From NCBI GenBank assembly GCA_965261645.1, contig CBDHDJ010000004.1, positions 558,001 through 622,000 of the forward strand: a DNA stretch of 64,000 nt. Reading direction: 5' to 3'. Positions within the stretch are counted from its first letter, which is position 1. Each line of letters starts with the position of its first letter. The notes under the pieces were generated by a model. It had not been told where the DNA came from and searched no databases. It worked only from the letters and a program-made list of their open reading frames with translations. This document shows, in pieces, positions 26,548 to 34,884 of the stretch. Source of the stretch: CBDHDJ01 sp965261645. Lineage in GTDB: Bacteria; Pseudomonadota; Alphaproteobacteria; SHVV01. The translations under genes and the position numbers were made by a program.

Positions 26548-27915
26548 ATGCGCTTTTCGGATTTCGGCAAACGGGTGGTGTTCGCCGCCTTCGACGGCGG
26601 CGAGATCACCACCGACGCCGGCGTCCTGCTGTTGCGCGAGCGGGCGCACCGGATACGCCTGTTCGAACGCATGGCGGCCTGCTTCACCGACCGGCGCGAC
26701 CCCGCCAGGGCGGTCCACACGCTCCCCGCTCTCCTGGCCCAGCGGGTCGCGGGCATCGCCCTGGGTTACGAAGACATCAACGATCACGACGCCTTGCGCC
26801 ACGACCCGGCGTGCAAGCTCCTCGCCGGCTGTGACGGCGAACCGGTCCCGGCCGGCGGCAAGGCTCCGCCAGCACTGGCCGGCAAGTCGACGCTGAACCG
26901 CGTCGAGCACGCCTGGAATACCGGCGATCGCCGATACCATCAGATCTCCGCCAACCTCAAGAAGCTTTCCAACCTGTTCGTCACCCTGTTTCTCGACGCC
27001 CACCAGACACCGCCCGCGCGCATCACCCTCGATATCGACGCCACCGACGTGGAAACCCACGGGCGCCAGGAGAACGCCTTCTTCCACGGCTATTACGAAC
27101 ACCGCTGCTTCCTGCCGCTCTATGTCTTCTGCGGCCGCCATCTCCTGCTCGCCCAGCTCCGGCCGGCCAACATCGACGGCGCCAGGGGCGCGCGCAACCA
27201 GATCCGCCGCATCGTCCGGATGATCCGCGAGCGCTGGCCCAACGTCGACATCCTGGTGCGCGCGGACAGCGGCTTCGCACGCGAGAACCTGATGCGCTGG
27301 TGCGAGGGCAACGCCGTGGACTACGTCTTCGGCCTGGCGCGCAACGAGGTCCTGCTCAAGAAAACCCGCCGGACCCGCGGCAAGGCCGCCATGGCCATGA
27401 TCGAAACCGGCCAGCCGGTCCGCGCCTACGGCGATTTCCACCACATGACCAAGTCCGGATCCTGGGCCCGGCCCCGGCGCGTCATCGCCAAGGTCGAGCA
27501 CAGGCCCGGACACCAACAGCGCTGCCGCTTCCTCGTCACCTCCCTCGACCGCCATCAAGTCCCGCCCGGGGAACTCTACGAAGACATCTACTGCCCGCGC
27601 GGCGACATGGAAAACCGCATCAAGGACTGCCAGCTCGACCTGTTCGCCAACCGCATGAGCGCGCACACCTACAAGGCCAACCAATTGCGCCTGATCTTCG
27701 CCGCCTTCGCCTACGTCCTCATCGACGGTATCCGCCGCGTCGCCTTGAAAAACACCGCCCTGGCCAACGCCGCTCCCTCAACCATCCGTCTCAAGCTGCT
27801 CAAGATCGGCGCCAGGGTCGTCAACTCCGTACGGCGCATCAAACTCTCCCTACCCGACGCTTGTCCCAACAAAACCCTGTTCTTTACGGCACACGCCGCT
27901 CTGGCGCCCCCATAA
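26548..27915 (+). CDS. IS1380-family transposase (DDE), element no. 3
   Basis: The 455-aa protein is identical to that at 22955-24322 and has an intact frame. The very recent spread of this element is clear from the identity of the two copies. Confidence 0.93.
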   Translation: MRFSDFGKRVVFAAFDGGEITTDAGVLLLRERAHRIRLFERMAACFTDRRDPARAVHTLPALLAQRVAGIALGYEDINDHDALRHDPACKLLAGCDGEPVPAGGKAPPALAGKSTLNRVEHAWNTGDRRYHQISANLKKLSNLFVTLFLDAHQTPPARITLDIDATDVETHGRQENAFFHGYYEHRCFLPLYVFCGRHLLLAQLRPANIDGARGARNQIRRIVRMIRERWPNVDILVRADSGFARENLMRWCEGNAVDYVFGLARNEVLLKKTRRTRGKAAMAMIETGQPVRAYGDFHHMTKSGSWARPRRVIAKVEHRPGHQQRCRFLVTSLDRHQVPPGELYEDIYCPRGDMENRIKDCQLDLFANRMSAHTYKANQLRLIFAAFAYVLIDGIRRVALKNTALANAAPSTIRLKLLKIGARVVNSVRRIKLSLPDACPNKTLFFTAHAALAPP

Positions 27916-28233
27916 TCCCAACTCATCGGCGGCAATCGAGATAAAGGCACGGCGCCTCCCGGAGGCGAAACTCTCCTCATGCCCGAAATCAACGAAAATC
28001 TATCATTCCCGGACCCAGCCACACCATCCCGCCCACTCTATCCCGCCAAAAAAACAACCCCGGCCCGCGGGCACTCAGATCAGCCCAACGGAGCGCAAAT
28101 CCAACGCCTAAAAAACGCTCGTGAGATATCCGGGAATACGCACGCCTAATAACAGAAGATGTCCGAATTTATAATGAATCCGCTTTCGGAACGCTTACGG
28201 TTGACAATATCAGGTTTTGCCGCAGATAAAAGA

Positions 28234-28265
28234 AACCCCCGAAAACACTAGTGTTTTCGGGGGTT
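28234..28265 (-). terminator. Intrinsic terminator after the tRNA 3' end
   Basis: A perfect 32-base palindrome, AACCCCCGAAAACAC TAGTGTTTTCGGGGGTT, lies 5 bases past the CCA of the tRNA remnant in the direction of its transcription. It is the original tRNA terminator. Confidence 0.85.
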
Positions 28266-28270
28266 TTGGT

Positions 28271-28315
28271 TGGTTGCGGGGGTAGGATTCGAACCTACGA
28301 CCTTCAGGTTATGAG
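28271..28315 (-). tRNA. Initiator tRNA-fMet(CAU), 3' part only (attachment site)
   Basis: Minus strand: CTCATAACC (anticodon loop with CAU) continues through the T-arm GTAGGTTCGAATCCTAC to the acceptor strand CCCCGCA, A73 and encoded CCA. The C-A mismatch position at the acceptor end (A72) is the initiator hallmark. Upstream of CTCAT the sequence no longer follows a tRNA. Such a 3' remnant is what integration of an element into a tRNA gene leaves at one end. The intact partner gene is not in the window. Confidence 0.85.
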
Positions 28316-28350
28316 TTTGCGTAAGAGTGAAGACGACAATTGCAGTCATG

Positions 28351-28451
28351 CGTGCGCAGGGATGCGCTGAGGTGTGATAATTGGCTATTTTACAAGGGGT
28401 TTGTGGACGGTGCAAGTGCCGATTACCATGACAATCGTGCGCACGGATGCG
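28351..28451. repeat. Pair of 16-bp direct repeats near the attachment site
   Basis: CGTGCGCAGGGATGCG at 28351-28366 and CGTGCGCACGGATGCG at 28436-28451 differ at one base and lie 36 and 121 bases from the tRNA remnant. They may be arm-type binding sites for the tyrosine recombinase encoded at 32067. Confidence 0.5.
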
Positions 28452-28576
28452 CAGAGTTTGTAATCCTGATGATTCCCATGTGATTCCCAGTATGATATGG
28501 TGCTTCCCATTGCCGGACGTAATCCTTCCGTTCTCAGGAATCCGTTCGGTCGCCAGGGGATGAGGAACCCATGATC

Positions 28577-29458
28577 TCACCGGCTCAGAGTTCGCTTCCA
28601 GTCCTTGCGGAGGGGCCGCAGCCAGATGTTCTTCTTCGGTTGGGCACGCCTGGTGTGGCGGTCGTATCGCCCGCGTCCCTGGGTGGTTCCGACGTGGGTC
28701 CAGCCCGACGCCTTGTAGAGCGCGCCGGTGAAGCGCGGGGTCTCGACGAAGGTCTCGATGAGCACGGGCGTGATGTTGTAGCGCTCGGTCCAGTCGTGGG
28801 GCAGTTGCCGGCGCACGAGCGAGAGGATGTGCGAGCCCAGGTTGGGGATCGTGATCCAGGGCAGGATGAGGAATCTCGGGTTGTCGACCACGAGGGGGAG
28901 GTTCTTCTCGCGCAGTTGCGGCGTCCATCCGATGAAGCGGTCGCGGGGCGCCAGCTTGCGTGCCGCGGTGCTGAAGCCGAGCATGGCGAGCGGCCAGCCG
29001 TCGCGGTCGTAGACGGCATAGCGCATCTGGGCGCCGACCAGGGTCTTGTAGCCGAGATAGTGGTAGCGGGCGATGAACTCGTTCCACCGCTTGCCCTCGC
29101 GGGTGTAGCGCACGACGGGCCGCAGGCTGAGCGGACGGATCTCGTCCAGCGTTGTCGGCGCCGGGAACAGCGGCGGCTCGGTGTCCGGTCCGAAAGTCAT
29201 GGACCGGGCCGAAGGTCGCGGCCACTTCGGCGGCGGCAGGACGATCAGTCCATCCTTGTACATGGCCAGCATGGTCACCCTGGCCATCATGTCCTTGAGC
29301 CCGCCGTCAGGCTTGAACCAACCGATGCGCCGGCAGAACTCCCTCGACAGGGCATGGCGGTTGGGCGGCGGGTCGGCGGCAATCAGCGCGCGCAGCAGCG
29401 CCATTTCCCCGGCGGTGAAGTCGCGCCCGTAATAGCGGCACTCGACCTCGCCGGTCAT
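28577..29458 (-). CDS. DUF4338 / DruA-like protein of the IS66-type element
   Basis: A 293-aa protein starts MTGEVECRYYGRDFTAGEMA at an ATG overlapping the tnpC stop (ATGA). DUF4338 hallmarks are YHYLGYKTLVGAQMRYAVYD, GFSTAARKLAPRDRFIGW, NPRFLILPWITIPNLGSHIL then IETFVETPRFTGALYKASGW and VGTTQGRGRYDR. The domain defines DruA of the Druantia anti-phage system. Here there is no druE helicase nearby and the gene is part of a transposable unit. A transposition accessory role is therefore at least as likely as defence. It is intact. Confidence 0.85.
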   Translation of the reverse strand: MTGEVECRYYGRDFTAGEMALLRALIAADPPPNRHALSREFCRRIGWFKPDGGLKDMMARVTMLAMYKDGLIVLPPPKWPRPSARSMTFGPDTEPPLFPAPTTLDEIRPLSLRPVVRYTREGKRWNEFIARYHYLGYKTLVGAQMRYAVYDRDGWPLAMLGFSTAARKLAPRDRFIGWTPQLREKNLPLVVDNPRFLILPWITIPNLGSHILSLVRRQLPHDWTERYNITPVLIETFVETPRFTGALYKASGWTHVGTTQGRGRYDRHTRRAQPKKNIWLRPLRKDWKRTLSR

Positions 29459-31947
29459 TCCGGCGCGATCAGGGCGCGCTTGCGTTCCTCGGTCATTGAC
29501 CATGGCAACCACGGCGACAGGTTGTCCGGTGGGTGGCCGGCATTCTCCGCGCACGCTCCCAGCCATGCCTCCAGCCAGCGCCGGACGTCGATGCCGTTCA
29601 TCTTGAGAGTGCCGACGATGGAATACATCCGCGCCGTGACCAGGGCGCCGGTCTCGCTGTCGGAGCCAAAGGACAGGCGTCTTCCGATGACCGGCCCTCT
29701 GAGGGCGCGCTCGGCCGCGTTGTTGTCCATGGGAACCGAAGGGCGGTCGACGAAGACGCTCAGCCCCTTGCGGTGGTGCAGCAGCGAGCGTAGCGGCTTG
29801 GCCCTGCGCGCCCCGGCCGTCAGGCCGGCCAGCTCCTGTTCGGCGTATGCGAACAGGCGATCGACCTCCACTTCCAACGTGCGCTGCGCTTGCGCGAACG
29901 CCGGTGTCTGGCGCTCGCGACGGAGGTCGTAATGAGCCAGCCGCTCTTCGTTCAGCCGGTAGATCGCGGCGATCCGCTCGATCCATCCCTGACACCAGCG
30001 CGTGAAGCGCACATGGCCGGCCGCGCACTCGATGAAGTCGCGGCGCTGATGCACCCAGCACCAGGCGAGCACCACCGCGCCGTCAAGTTGGCGAGCCAGC
30101 TTCTTGTAAGCGCTGTGACGGTCGCAGACCAGAAACAGAATGCAATTGGCGGCGCCGAACAAAGTCTTCGCGACTTCGGCGCTGCGCGAGGGGTCGATGT
30201 GGAAGTAGACCGCGTCCTGGCTGACCGAGGTCCAAAGCCAGGCACGGCTCGAGCGGCCCGCCTCGCTCAGCGACTGGATGCGCCATCCGGTCTCGTCGCC
30301 ATGGCGCACCGCGGCTTCGTTCTGGTGTGCAATGATTGCCTGCGTCACTGGCTCGAACAGCGGCGCGAAGCGATGCACGCTATCGCCCAGGGTTCCGGCC
30401 GAGATCGGCAGCCCCTGGTCCGACAGCCATGCCGCGACCCGGTGCAGGGGCCGCAGGCAGGCGTAGCGCTCGAAGAGGAAGCGCGCCCAGACGCTCACCC
30501 CGTAGGGCGTGTTGGCGAACAGGCGCGCTGGTGCGGGCGCCGACACGTCCCGGGGCGACGACGCACAGTCGCACGCCCGGCGCCAGCGGGGACGGACGAT
30601 TCGGCGCGTGTGAGCCTGGACATCGATCTCGGCGATGGTCGTGCAATGGGCGCCGTTGGCGACATAGGGCTTTCCGCAACCGGCGCAAGCGCACGAATCG
30701 GTTGGAGGGTTGTGCTCCTCCGTCCTGTCCTCCAGCGCGGGCCGTTGGGTGCGACCATGGCCGGCGGCGCCGGGCTGCTGGCCACGCTGGCGACCGGAGG
30801 CCGGCTTCTTCTGCTGCTCGCTCTTGCTGCCGAACAGCGCCTTCGACAGCACGGTCCTGGTCGCGCGAAGGTCGGCAACCGTCGCTTCCAACGTCTCGAC
30901 GCGAGACGCGAGTTCGGTCCTCTCGGCCTTCAACTCCCGCGTCTCGGTGTGCAGCCGGGCGTTGCGTTCGCGCAGCGACGCGATCAGGTCTTTGGCCCGC
31001 ACGGTCGCCGCGCGCAGTTGACCGACCCGTCTGCTCAGCGGCGCGATGATGTCCTGCCAGTGCTGCCACGCCCCGCCACGTGCCGCGCGCTCGCGAGCGA
31101 TCTCCTTGTTCAACCATTCGATCTCGTCGCGGTGGCGCGCCTTGAGCTTGTCGTTATGGGTATGGGCTCTTCGCAGCGACCAGCGGAGATCTTCGGCTTC
31201 CTTGCCCAGCGAGATGGCCGTGCGCGCCTGGCCCTTCAATTCGCGCACCTCAACCTGCAGCCGGGCACTATCCTCAAGCAGCGACGCGATCGTGTTGTCG
31301 CGGGTCTCTACCGTCTCCGTCGCCTTGCGAAGCGGCGCCACTTCCTTGCGCAGCCGGGCGTTCTCCTCGCGCAACGACGCGATAGTGTCCTTGTAGGCTT
31401 GGGCCGCCTGCACTGCTCTGCGCAGCTTGGCGATCTCCTGGCGCAACGACTTGATCGTGTCCTTGCGATCCTTTGCCGTCCGTACCGCCTCTGCCCACAG
31501 CCGGGCGTTCTCCTCGCCCAGTCGGGCGACGTCCTTGCGCAGCGAGGCAGCGGAGCCGCGCTTGCCCGAGTCGACACCGGCATCGGCAAGCAACTTCGTC
31601 AGACACGCGACCTCCGCTTGCAACTGGAGCGCGTCCTTGGCCGTGCGGCGAACCTCCTTCGTCTCCTCGACGGCCGCCTTGAGCTTGTTCCGGGATGTGT
31701 CGAGTTGCCACTTCAGCGAACCCGCTCGCGAACGAGCGTCCACCTCCGTCCGGCGCAGCTCTTCCGCGCGCGCTTCGGCCGCCTCCGCCCGCGACCGCTC
31801 GCGCTCCGCGCGGGTGTGCTCCTGCTCGTACAGGGACCGCCAGTCGCGAGGCTCGCATGCCGGCGTCGACCCGGAGGGCGACCAGATCCCGTCGTCCCCC
31901 TCGGTCAGCGTCAGGTCTGTCCCAAAGTCCTCGTCGCGACTCGCCAT
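29455..31947 (-). CDS. tnpC: Giant IS66-type transposase TnpC with coiled-coil N-terminus
   Basis: 830 aa from MASRDEDFGTDLTLTEGDDG (a Met six codons earlier is less likely, since the related copy begins MAVRDED). Residues about 60-370 form a long charged coiled coil with heptad-like units (IASLREENARLRKEV). The IS66 part then begins: LFGSKSE, a zinc-binding pair CACAGCGKPY near 420 and RRACDCASS, FARFLFERY-type core, DETGW near 553 (Asp), CDRHSAYKKL near 610 (Asp) and DNNAAERALRG near 742 (Glu). Ordinary TnpC lacks the extension. It is intact. Confidence 0.9.
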   Translation of the reverse strand: MASRDEDFGTDLTLTEGDDGIWSPSGSTPACEPRDWRSLYEQEHTRAERERSRAEAAEARAEELRRTEVDARSRAGSLKWQLDTSRNKLKAAVEETKEVRRTAKDALQLQAEVACLTKLLADAGVDSGKRGSAASLRKDVARLGEENARLWAEAVRTAKDRKDTIKSLRQEIAKLRRAVQAAQAYKDTIASLREENARLRKEVAPLRKATETVETRDNTIASLLEDSARLQVEVRELKGQARTAISLGKEAEDLRWSLRRAHTHNDKLKARHRDEIEWLNKEIARERAARGGAWQHWQDIIAPLSRRVGQLRAATVRAKDLIASLRERNARLHTETRELKAERTELASRVETLEATVADLRATRTVLSKALFGSKSEQQKKPASGRQRGQQPGAAGHGRTQRPALEDRTEEHNPPTDSCACAGCGKPYVANGAHCTTIAEIDVQAHTRRIVRPRWRRACDCASSPRDVSAPAPARLFANTPYGVSVWARFLFERYACLRPLHRVAAWLSDQGLPISAGTLGDSVHRFAPLFEPVTQAIIAHQNEAAVRHGDETGWRIQSLSEAGRSSRAWLWTSVSQDAVYFHIDPSRSAEVAKTLFGAANCILFLVCDRHSAYKKLARQLDGAVVLAWCWVHQRRDFIECAAGHVRFTRWCQGWIERIAAIYRLNEERLAHYDLRRERQTPAFAQAQRTLEVEVDRLFAYAEQELAGLTAGARRAKPLRSLLHHRKGLSVFVDRPSVPMDNNAAERALRGPVIGRRLSFGSDSETGALVTARMYSIVGTLKMNGIDVRRWLEAWLGACAENAGHPPDNLSPWLPWSMTEERKRALIAPE

Positions 31948-32066
31948 GCGCAGAACGTAGCGCAAGTCGAATCGCGTTACCAGTCCCTAATAACTACATG
32001 TGGTGGTGCTGATGATGGCAGTCCCAATCTCTGCACCATCCCCCGATAACCGAACGATTACCCGCC

Positions 32067-33239
32067 ATGCCCGCTCAGATCAAGATCACCAAGCGAACCG
32101 TCGACAGAATCACCGGCGACGGATCGGACAAGTTCTATTGGGACGACGATCTCCCCGGTTTCGGCCTGCGTGTCCGCGCCTCGGGACGCAAGTATTACGT
32201 CGTCCAGTTCCGCGCCAACGGGCGGCTGCGCCGAATGACCCTGGGCCGCCATGGGGCTGTTACGCCGGAGACCGCACGGCGGCGTGCCATGGCGCTGATC
32301 TCGGAGGCCAAAGGCGGTAAGGACCCGGCGGCCCTTCGGGACAAAGGCCGCAAGGCAGCAACAATGAAGGTTCTCGGCAAGCGCTTTCTGGAAGAGTACG
32401 TCCCGGTTCATTGCAAGCCGAGCACGGCCTACGAGTACCGCCGTTCGGTGAAGTTCTTCATCGACCCCAGGATCGGAACCCGCAAGGTGACGGAGATCCA
32501 GCGGAGCGACATCGCCGAACTGCACCATGGCATGCGGGAGACGCCCTACCAGGCCAACCGGACCTTGGGCGTGCTTTCAAAGATGTTTAACTTGGCTGAA
32601 CTGTGGGGCCTGCGCCCGGACGGCTCAAACCCCTGCCTGCACGTCAAGCGCTACAAGGAGGAGAAGCGCGAGCGCTTCTTGAACGCGGAGGAGTTCACCC
32701 GGCTCGGCCGGGTTCTTGACGAGATTCTGGCGGACGGCTCGGAGACCCACTCGGCGGTAGCCGCGATCCGTCTCCTGATGCTGACCGGCTGCCGGCTGTC
32801 GGAGATCCAGAAGCTGCGCTGGGAGCATGTCGATCTCGACGCGGGCGAGCTTCGGCTCCCCGACAGCAAGACTGGCGGGCGAGCGGTTCCGCTGGCGCCC
32901 TCCGCCGTTCGGTTGCTGACCTCCCTGCCCCGTGATGAGGACAATCCGTGGGTGATCGCGGGCCGCAAACAGGGCTGGCACCTCACCGACCTGCAGCACC
33001 CCTGGCGGCGTATCCGGGGACGCGCGGGACTCGACGGCGTGCGCATTCACGACCTCCGTCATTCGTTCGCTTCCCGCGCGTTGGCACTCGGCGAGGGCTT
33101 GCCCATGATCGGCAAATTGCTGGGGCACACGCAGGTCCAGACGACTGCCCGCTACGCCCATCTCGCCCGCGACACCGTCAAGGCATCCGCCGCCCGCATC
33201 GGAGACAGCATCGACCGAGACCTCGATGCCGCGGAATAG
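32067..33239 (+). CDS. int: Tyrosine recombinase/integrase of a tRNA-targeted island
   Basis: A 390-aa integrase. The N-terminal DUF4102-like arm-binding domain reads KFYWDDDLPGFGLRVRASGR, followed by a SAM-like core-binding region and the catalytic domain from about 190. Catalytic residues are Arg in LTGCRLSEIQKLRW, His-Leu-Arg-His in IHDLRHSFASRAL, a further His in LLGHTQVQTT and the nucleophile Tyr in ARYAHLARD. P4-type integrases of this architecture use tRNA 3' ends, in line with the tRNA-fMet remnant 3.7 kb to the left. Remnants of relatives lie at 54.2 and 63.4 kb. Confidence 0.93.
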   Translation: MPAQIKITKRTVDRITGDGSDKFYWDDDLPGFGLRVRASGRKYYVVQFRANGRLRRMTLGRHGAVTPETARRRAMALISEAKGGKDPAALRDKGRKAATMKVLGKRFLEEYVPVHCKPSTAYEYRRSVKFFIDPRIGTRKVTEIQRSDIAELHHGMRETPYQANRTLGVLSKMFNLAELWGLRPDGSNPCLHVKRYKEEKRERFLNAEEFTRLGRVLDEILADGSETHSAVAAIRLLMLTGCRLSEIQKLRWEHVDLDAGELRLPDSKTGGRAVPLAPSAVRLLTSLPRDEDNPWVIAGRKQGWHLTDLQHPWRRIRGRAGLDGVRIHDLRHSFASRALALGEGLPMIGKLLGHTQVQTTARYAHLARDTVKASAARIGDSIDRDLDAAE

Positions 33240-33274
33240 TGCAGCATCCGAGACCCCGCAGATCGGAATGGCCT

Positions 33275-33460
33275 TTATCCCCCGATCCGAAAATCCAAGA
33301 AACCCGCCGGTGTCAAAATCGGAATATCGTTAAACGGAGACATCTCCAGAAGGTCCCGATCGCCCGTAACCAGACAATCCGCTTCTCCCATCAGCGCCGT
33401 CTCGAGCAGCTTGTCATCATCCGGATCGCGACATCCGAGCTTCGCGCCAGCGATCGAAAC
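33275..33460 (-). pseudogene. PIN-domain toxin, C-terminal remnant
   Basis: The minus strand reads KLGCRDPDDDKLLETALMGE, then ADCLVTGDRDLLEM, then IPILTPAGFLDFR to TAA. This is the C-terminal half of a PIN-family RNase toxin, with conserved Asp in CRDPDDDK and TGDRDLL. The 5' half, with the first Asp, was removed by the IS6 insertion. No antitoxin is visible. Confidence 0.8.
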
Positions 33461-34265
33461 GGCGTTGTCACGTTAACCGCCATTTGGCCAGCTTGTGGGC
33501 GCCGACGCCGGAGATTATGCAACGGTCGTCACTTGCCGCCACTGTCTCATCGCGTCGCCGCGGAATTGGCGGAGTGTTCGGCGGGAGACCAGATGGCGTT
33601 GGACGTTGAAGAGGTTGTAGACGGTCGCATGGACGGCGAGGAACCGCTGCGCGGACGCGGGCGATTTGAACCGCTGCATCTTTCGCTCTCGTCGTCGCAC
33701 CGGCTGATGTGAATTTTCTGCCCGATTGTTCTTTCGCAGGCCTTGCTCATGCTGAGCCGAGAGGGCAAGCAAACGGATCGCGGCGCCGTAGGAGCGGAGT
33801 TTATCGGTTACAATCGTCGCCGGCGCGAAGCCCTGCTTCTTCAAGAGTTTCCGCATCAGCCGAATTGCCGCCCGAGCGTTCCTGCGGGATTGAACCAGGA
33901 AATCCAGGACTTCGCCCTCACTGTCCACGGCACGCCAGAGATAGAACTGCCTCCCTCGAATTACGACGACCATCTCGTCCAGGTGCCAGCGTTCGGTCGG
34001 TCGTGGCCGCCGACGTTGAATCCGCCGCGCATAGGCCCGACCGAATTTCAAGACCCATCTTCGAACTGTCTCATACGAGATGTCGAGACCACGCTCGGCA
34101 AGCAGGTCCTCAACGTCCCGATAGCTCAGCGTGAAACGGCAATAGAGCCAGACGGCATGCTGGATAATGACCGGTGGAAAGCGGTGACGACGGTAGGATA
34201 TCTTGCACATCCAGAGACGCTAAAGCACCGGCCGTGCCGAAGCCACGCTGTTAACGTGACAATGC
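33461..34265 (-). mobile_element. IS6-family element no. 1 (about 805 bp)
   Basis: Inverted ends GGCGTTGTCACGTTAAC (left) and GGCATTGTCACGTTAAC (right, other strand) bracket one transposase gene. It sits between a PIN toxin remnant and an IS3 remnant and cuts both. No 8-bp target duplication is seen, so the present flanks come from recombination or deletion. Confidence 0.88.
33515..34210 (-). CDS. IS6-family transposase, no. 1
   Basis: 231 aa, full length for IS6/IS26-type enzymes. ISYRRHRFPPVIIQHAVWLY, then RDVEDLLAERGLDISYETVR (HTH), then the DDE residues in HLDEMVVVIRGRQFYLWRAV, VTDKLRSYGAA and NNRAENSHQPVR. It moves by replicative cointegrate formation, which promotes the adjacent deletions seen here. 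It is about 65-70% similar to copy no. 2 at 38054. Confidence 0.92.
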   Translation of the reverse strand: MCKISYRRHRFPPVIIQHAVWLYCRFTLSYRDVEDLLAERGLDISYETVRRWVLKFGRAYARRIQRRRPRPTERWHLDEMVVVIRGRQFYLWRAVDSEGEVLDFLVQSRRNARAAIRLMRKLLKKQGFAPATIVTDKLRSYGAAIRLLALSAQHEQGLRKNNRAENSHQPVRRRERKMQRFKSPASAQRFLAVHATVYNLFNVQRHLVSRRTLRQFRGDAMRQWRQVTTVA

Positions 34266-34526
34266 CGAGCCACCCTATGGCGTCCAACCTCGATCCCATT
34301 CTCGGCAAGCTCGTGATGGACCCGCTCTGCACCGTAGCTCTCGCGGCTGCGCCGTAAAGGCTGCCCGGACATGGGCGAGTAGAACCATGTCATCGAGCTG
34401 TCGCTGGCTTGGGCCGCGATTGCGCCAAGCGTAGAAGCCTGAGACGCTGACCTGCAGCAGTCTGCACAGGCGGAATATCGGCATCGCCAACCCGGCCCTC
34501 TCCGCGTCGATGAACCGGAACCTCAT
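34266..34526 (-). pseudogene. IS3-family OrfB, N-terminal fragment
   Basis: MRFRFIDAERAGLAMPIFRL, then LLQVSVSGFYAWRNRGPSQR, is the HTH_21 start of IS3 OrfB. The later part (RELRCRAGPSRACREWDRGW) is out of frame relative to the expected SYGAERVHHEL-type sequence, showing a frameshift, and the gene is then cut by IS6. Confidence 0.8.
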
Positions 34527-34825
34527 CGACTTTCCCTGGCGAAGAAGGCCAGCGCTTTTTTTATCAGATCACGTTCCTGACGGGCCAGATCACGCTCTCG
34601 GCGTAGGCGGGTAATCTCCTTCGCTGCATCCTCATGCGGACCGGAAAGCAAATCCTCCGCACGCAATTCTGCGACCCAGCGGCCGAGCGCGCTGACGCTG
34701 ATCCCAAGATCTCCTGCTATCTGCCGCTGCCTGCGCCCGCTCGTCTGTAAAAGACGGACGGCTTCTTCCTTGAAGGCCCGATCAAACCGCCGGCCCTTGT
34801 TCCCATTCTGCTTCGACATTTGCAC
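34523..34825 (-). CDS. IS3-family OrfA
   Basis: A 100-aa HTH protein: RRFDRAFKEEAVRLLQTSGR, then QIAGDLGISVSALGRWVAEL, and a C-terminal zipper EITRLRRERDLARQERDLIK. Its end carries ATAAAAAAAGCG, the A7G slippery sequence used by IS3 elements for the OrfAB fusion. It overlaps orfB by ATGA. OrfA appears intact but its partner is broken. Confidence 0.85.
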   Translation of the reverse strand: MQMSKQNGNKGRRFDRAFKEEAVRLLQTSGRRQRQIAGDLGISVSALGRWVAELRAEDLLSGPHEDAAKEITRLRRERDLARQERDLIKKALAFFARESR

Positions 34826-34884
34826 CTCCTGCGATCAAAATCCTATCGCAGGACGTCTCCACTTTCGTCACCAGGGTCCACCAG

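Larger units (their letters stand above)
25377..28134. mobile_element. IS1380-family element no. 3 with TPR passenger gene (2,758 bp)
   Basis: The unit has the same length and sequence as no. 2. It is flanked by the 5-bp direct repeat AATAC (25372-25376 and 28135-28139), a clean IS1380 target duplication. This defines the passenger gene as lying within the mobile unit. Confidence 0.93.
28530..31990 (-). mobile_element. IS66-type element with tnpC and DUF4338 gene
   Basis: The bounds are approximate. The unit is tnpC (giant form) followed by an overlapping DUF4338 gene, with no tnpA or tnpB of ordinary IS66. The decayed element at 14.4-25.3 kb has the same two components in the same order. 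GTAATCCTTCCG near 28519 may be one tip; I could not match the other. Confidence 0.65.
34266..34880 (-). mobile_element. IS3-family remnant cut by IS6 no. 1
   Basis: It contains intact orfA and the first third of orfB. The outer right end is near GACGTCTCCACTTTCGTC at about 34853-34870. The left part is lost at the IS6 end. Confidence 0.75.

Noticed and set aside
28271..28315. A complete tRNA gene
   Set aside because: The D-arm, acceptor 5' strand and the 5' side of the anticodon stem are absent; only the 3' half is present.
28577..29458. Calling a complete Druantia defence system
   Set aside because: Only the DUF4338 (DruA-like) gene is present; no DruE helicase or other dru gene is in the window, and the gene belongs to an IS66-type element.
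29890..32049. A 719-codon plus-strand open frame opposite the giant TnpC
   Set aside because: It is a shadow of the coiled-coil coding strand; the composition (Arg, Gln, Leu, Ala) mirrors the opposite gene and no motif is present.
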